From Oligoflexus sp. (GTDB lineage Bacteria; Bdellovibrionota_B; Oligoflexia; Oligoflexales; Oligoflexaceae): a stretch of 53,472 nucleotides of DNA. This document shows positions 50,960 to 53,472 of this stretch, piece by piece. The position numbers were made by a program, and so were the translations under genes. Position 1 is the first letter of the stretch. The number at the start of each line of letters is the position of its first letter. The DNA lies in assembly GCF_035712445.1 (NCBI RefSeq), contig NZ_DASTAT010000040.1, positions 1 to 53,472 of the forward strand, written 5' to 3'. Below the pieces are notes generated by a model. It saw only the letters and a list, made by a program, of their open reading frames with translations. It was not told the DNA's origin and did no database searches.

Positions 50960-52114
50960 TCAATAGCCAGGAGGCAGGACCACCGAGCGGAAGAAGGAGC
51001 GATAGATTTCGCTATCTTCATCCCAGTAACGGTTCTGCAGGTAGTCCCAGGTAAAGCGGCTGTAGCCATCGCGGAGCCATGGACGATCGCGACGGTTGGC
51101 GCCCCATGAGTTCTTGGCCACGAGAAAATTCATCTCGCCGAGCAGAGCTTTTTCTTTCAGCTCGGGGTCAAGGTCGCCTTCGGCCAGCGAGGTGAAGCCA
51201 CCATCTTCGGTCGGCACCTTGTCCACGGTATAATCGTGGAGGACCACCATGTGACCACCGCCATCACCGAGCTGACCTTTTTCTGCGAGAGTTTTCAGGT
51301 TGAAGACGCCGTTCTGGTCGGGAGCATTGAAGGTGACATAGAACGACATCACCACAGGGTAATGATCGTTCAAAGCCTTCTTGATGCGCTGCTCGATATT
51401 CCGGTAGCGCAGCAGTTCCGCTTCCGAAACCAGCTGTTTGCCTTCCGAGCTGCCGTAAGCGCCGGGGCCACTGATCTGACGCCAGCTGTTCAGCATGGTC
51501 GACAGGGAGTACTGCTTGCCTGACTTCACGTCGACCAGCATCGTGTCGCTCGCCTTGCGGGCTTTTTCCAAAGCTGCATCCATGTTCACAGTGTATTTGC
51601 CGTCGCAGCTGAAGGCCTTGTCCAGTTCGGCACGGACGTACTCAGGAGTCCTGAGGTTCACATCGTGAAGCGTACCGTTTTCCTTGCCCTGAGCCATGAT
51701 GTAGTCTTCGGCGCAGGACTGCGCTTCCGACATGCTTTCGGCAGCTTCGCTTTCGATGAATTCGGCTTCGGTGACCCAGCCGTATCTTCTGATGATCTCG
51801 CTCGACATGCCCCAGGAGCCGCCGGTGTTCAGCTCTTCCTCGGGAACCGGCTCTTTTTCAAGAAGTTTGTGATAAAGGTCCCAGTAGGTCCAATAGGTCT
51901 CGGAAACATCGACCTCTTCACCATTGGTATCCTTCAGAAGGGACTCCAGCCATGTGGCCTGGGCGTAGAGCCAGCAGTTGCCGATCGACTGGCGCTTGAC
52001 GGCAGTGTGCTTGACCGAGGTGACTTTGACCGAACTTTTCTCTGTACTATTTTCCTGACAGCTGACGGAAAAAAGCGTCAGGGCCAGCATCGAATATTTC
52101 AGCATGTGTTTCAT
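50960..52114 (-). CDS. Papain-fold (C1-type) cysteine peptidase lipoprotein
   Basis: 384 aa with lipobox-like SVSC (Cys19). Catalytic Cys47 in IGNCWLYAQATWLESLL, His in GGGHMVVLHDYTVD near 290 and Asn in VAKNSWGANRRDRPW near 345 give the papain triad. The sequence GNCW and the long insert resemble bleomycin-hydrolase-like and other bacterial C1 peptidases. Exported, probably acting on proteins at the surface. It lies 16 nt after the proline-repeat lipoprotein gene and likely shares its transcript. A strong terminator follows. Confidence 0.87.
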   Translation of the reverse strand: MKHMLKYSMLALTLFSVSCQENSTEKSSVKVTSVKHTAVKRQSIGNCWLYAQATWLESLLKDTNGEEVDVSETYWTYWDLYHKLLEKEPVPEEELNTGGSWGMSSEIIRRYGWVTEAEFIESEAAESMSEAQSCAEDYIMAQGKENGTLHDVNLRTPEYVRAELDKAFSCDGKYTVNMDAALEKARKASDTMLVDVKSGKQYSLSTMLNSWRQISGPGAYGSSEGKQLVSEAELLRYRNIEQRIKKALNDHYPVVMSFYVTFNAPDQNGVFNLKTLAEKGQLGDGGGHMVVLHDYTVDKVPTEDGGFTSLAEGDLDPELKEKALLGEMNFLVAKNSWGANRRDRPWLRDGYSRFTWDYLQNRYWDEDSEIYRSFFRSVVLPPGY

Positions 52115-52130
52115 AGGGGCTTGTCCTCGC

Positions 52131-53312
52131 TTATTTCTTTAAAAGACGTTTTTCGGCGTAGTCCACGTAGCGTTGCGCTTCCTTGATCGAAGGCAGTTCG
52201 CACTTTTGCGGGCTTGCCACGACTTCAAAGACAAAGCTGCCTTTTTTGAAGTTGCTCAGGGCCAGATAGGGTCGAGCCGTTTCCGAGGTCCAGTGCCAGA
52301 AGTAAGGCTCACGATCCAGATTGCGGAGGTAAGCCGTGCGTCGGCTGTTGCTCACCACGTTCACGAGGTAGACGAGCTTATCCGTGGCGCCTTGGCTGGC
52401 AAGGCTGTTCCATTTCAGAAGACCGCTGGCTTCGGCATCCGCCAGAACTTTTTGACTTTTCTTCAGACAAGCCACGGCATAATCAGGCACGCCTTCCGTG
52501 CTGCGCTTGATTTCGTCGCCTTCCTCTTTGTCCCAAGGTGTATTGAAGAGTAGACCATTGGTGTCTTCACGATACACCCAGAACTGAGCGGGGTATTCGA
52601 ACTGCAGCTCCACTGTGGCTTTCTTGCCTTCGAAGCTGGCTTCGATTTTTGTGAGGCCATGCTTGCTGGCCCGCAGGGTACCGTTACTGAAAAGCTTCAC
52701 GGCTGCATCATTCTGCAGCAAAGTCACTTCCGCCTTGACTTCCCGGGTTTCTGCAGGGTTTTCGTAGGTCGCCGTCGTGCGCAAAGTCAGGCGCGTGCCG
52801 ACAATGGTTTCACCTTCCGCAGTGACGGTCAAGCCGGTCAACACCTGTGCTGGCGAAGGTGTTGGCTCAGGAGAGGGCGCAGGTGTCGGCTCGGGCGAAG
52901 GAACCGGAGTCGGCTCGGGCGAAGGAACCGGAGTTGGCGCGGGAGTCGGCTCGGGCGAAGGAACCGGAGTTGGCGCGACAGGCCCTGGAGTTGGTTCAGG
53001 AGCTGGTATTGGTTCAGGAGCTGGCGTTGGTACAACAGGACCTGGCGTTGGTTCAGGAGCTGGCGTTGGTACAACAGGACCTGGCGTTGGCTCAGGAGCT
53101 GGCGTTGGTACAACAGGACCTGGAGTTGGTTCAGGTGCTGGGGTCGGAACCGGCTCCGGGCTTACGTCAGGCGTTGGGGTCGCTTCGGGAACCGGCACAA
53201 GCGGCGCGACTGTTGGATTTGGTTGCGTCGGGTCAGACGACGACTCATCCTTTTTATTGTCGCAAGCGGCGACAAAGGCGACAAGTCCCAAGAGGGCCAA
53301 AATTTTCGACAT
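52131..53312 (-). CDS. Lipoprotein with Pro-rich repeats and Ig-like domain
   Basis: 393 aa. Lipobox VAAC at about Cys17. Residues 30-165 are low-complexity Pro/Thr/Glu repeats (PTPAPEPTPGPVV units) forming an extended stalk. About 170-245 is a bacterial Ig-like (Big) domain (GLTVTAEGETIVGTRLTLR). The last 140 residues are an unrecognised globular domain with paired Cys. It probably holds the domains away from the outer membrane. AGGAG lies before ATG 53312. The next gene, 16 nt on, is the papain-like lipoprotein, so they may work together. Confidence 0.78.
   Translation of the reverse strand: MSKILALLGLVAFVAACDNKKDESSSDPTQPNPTVAPLVPVPEATPTPDVSPEPVPTPAPEPTPGPVVPTPAPEPTPGPVVPTPAPEPTPGPVVPTPAPEPIPAPEPTPGPVAPTPVPSPEPTPAPTPVPSPEPTPVPSPEPTPAPSPEPTPSPAQVLTGLTVTAEGETIVGTRLTLRTTATYENPAETREVKAEVTLLQNDAAVKLFSNGTLRASKHGLTKIEASFEGKKATVELQFEYPAQFWVYREDTNGLLFNTPWDKEEGDEIKRSTEGVPDYAVACLKKSQKVLADAEASGLLKWNSLASQGATDKLVYLVNVVSNSRRTAYLRNLDREPYFWHWTSETARPYLALSNFKKGSFVFEVVASPQKCELPSIKEAQRYVDYAEKRLLKK
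52855..53145. repeat. Tandem 39-bp and related coding repeats
   Basis: Between about 53018 and 53144, three near-identical 39-bp units encode the 13-residue PGPVVPTPAPEPT. To the left are variant 30-36-bp units (GGCTCGGGCGAAGGAACCGG). The high identity of the 39-bp copies suggests recent expansion. Confidence 0.85.
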
Positions 53313-53472
53313 GTTTTTCTCCTGAAATTCCAACGAACAGTTCTATGGGCGAACCCTAGATAAACGGATACTGGCTATAATGCGGGGCGAACAAAATCAG
53401 ATGCCCGTATAGCAGCAAAAATTCCTCTTTGCAAAGAGCAGGCCCAAGTATTTCTGCAAAGCTTGACATATC

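Noticed and set aside
52855..53145. CRISPR-like array
   Set aside because: The repeats are contiguous, in frame and code for Pro/Thr/Glu units; there are no spacers.
1..53472. Insertion sequences, prophage, integron or CRISPR-Cas
   Set aside because: No transposase, integrase, Cas or phage structural gene was recognised, and no CRISPR array was seen.

Overview
The window is chromosomal DNA of a GC-rich, Gram-negative, respiring bacterium that breaks down plant polysaccharides. Lipoprotein and Sec signal peptides, methyl-accepting chemotaxis machinery, a proton-pumping NADH dehydrogenase and a bd-type quinol oxidase all point that way. The gene mix (GH6 plus GH48 cellulases, histone H1-like protein, many lipoproteins, CheX-like and SpoIIE-type regulators) suggests an Oligoflexia/Bdellovibrionota or myxobacteria-like lineage. 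That is inference; no rRNA is present to confirm it.

Layout. 1-3.9 kb: a GH6 lipoprotein cellulase with an overlapping DUF4112 membrane protein, facing a GH48 exocellulase whose upstream region carries a perfect 11-bp inverted repeat. 4.3-17.8 kb: a complete 14-gene nuoABCDEFGHIJKLMN operon, tightly overlapped, with an unusually short nuoG, ending in a bidirectional terminator. 17.9-18.6 kb: two tandem paralogous membrane miniproteins (67 and 48 aa). Each is preceded by an almost identical sigma-28 (FliA)-type promoter, and each has a terminator downstream. This is the most unusual feature seen. 18.6-32 kb: accessory genes, including a carboxypeptidase-regulatory-domain lipoprotein, a YciI protein, an ABC exporter followed at once by a Vms1/ANKZF1-like release-factor-domain protein, a histone H1-like protein, a FeeM/LuxI-like acyltransferase, a secreted CBM48-phosphatase fusion, a ceramidase-family membrane protein, a GH5 lipoprotein, a FemAB-like transferase, an Hpt-receiver protein and an AAA_28 NTPase. 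32-40 kb: an M2 peptidase, a PlsC-like acyltransferase, a PAS-SpoIIE phosphatase with a CheX-like partner, and an alpha/beta hydrolase-cydA-cydB operon. 40-47.5 kb: a trypsin-like lipoprotein, an SRPBCC protein, a divergent MreB paralogue, then an operon of nucleoside phosphorylase, small membrane protein, GH44 endoglucanase and GT2 glycosyltransferase, and a WecG/TagA transferase. 47.6-53.5 kb: tRNA-Cys preceded by an 85-nt imperfect palindrome, a chemoreceptor, a reductase-TetR operon with a likely operator, and a proline-repeat lipoprotein followed by a papain-fold lipoprotein.

How it fits together. Secreted GH6, GH48, GH5 and GH44 enzymes would supply sugars from cellulose and hemicellulose. 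Electrons would enter through complex I and leave through cytochrome bd among other routes. Chemoreceptor, CheX-like, SpoIIE and sigma-28-type signals show a motile, responsive lifestyle. Genes are packed tightly, and several convergent pairs share stop codons. All assignments come from reading translated sequence and motifs; no database search was run.
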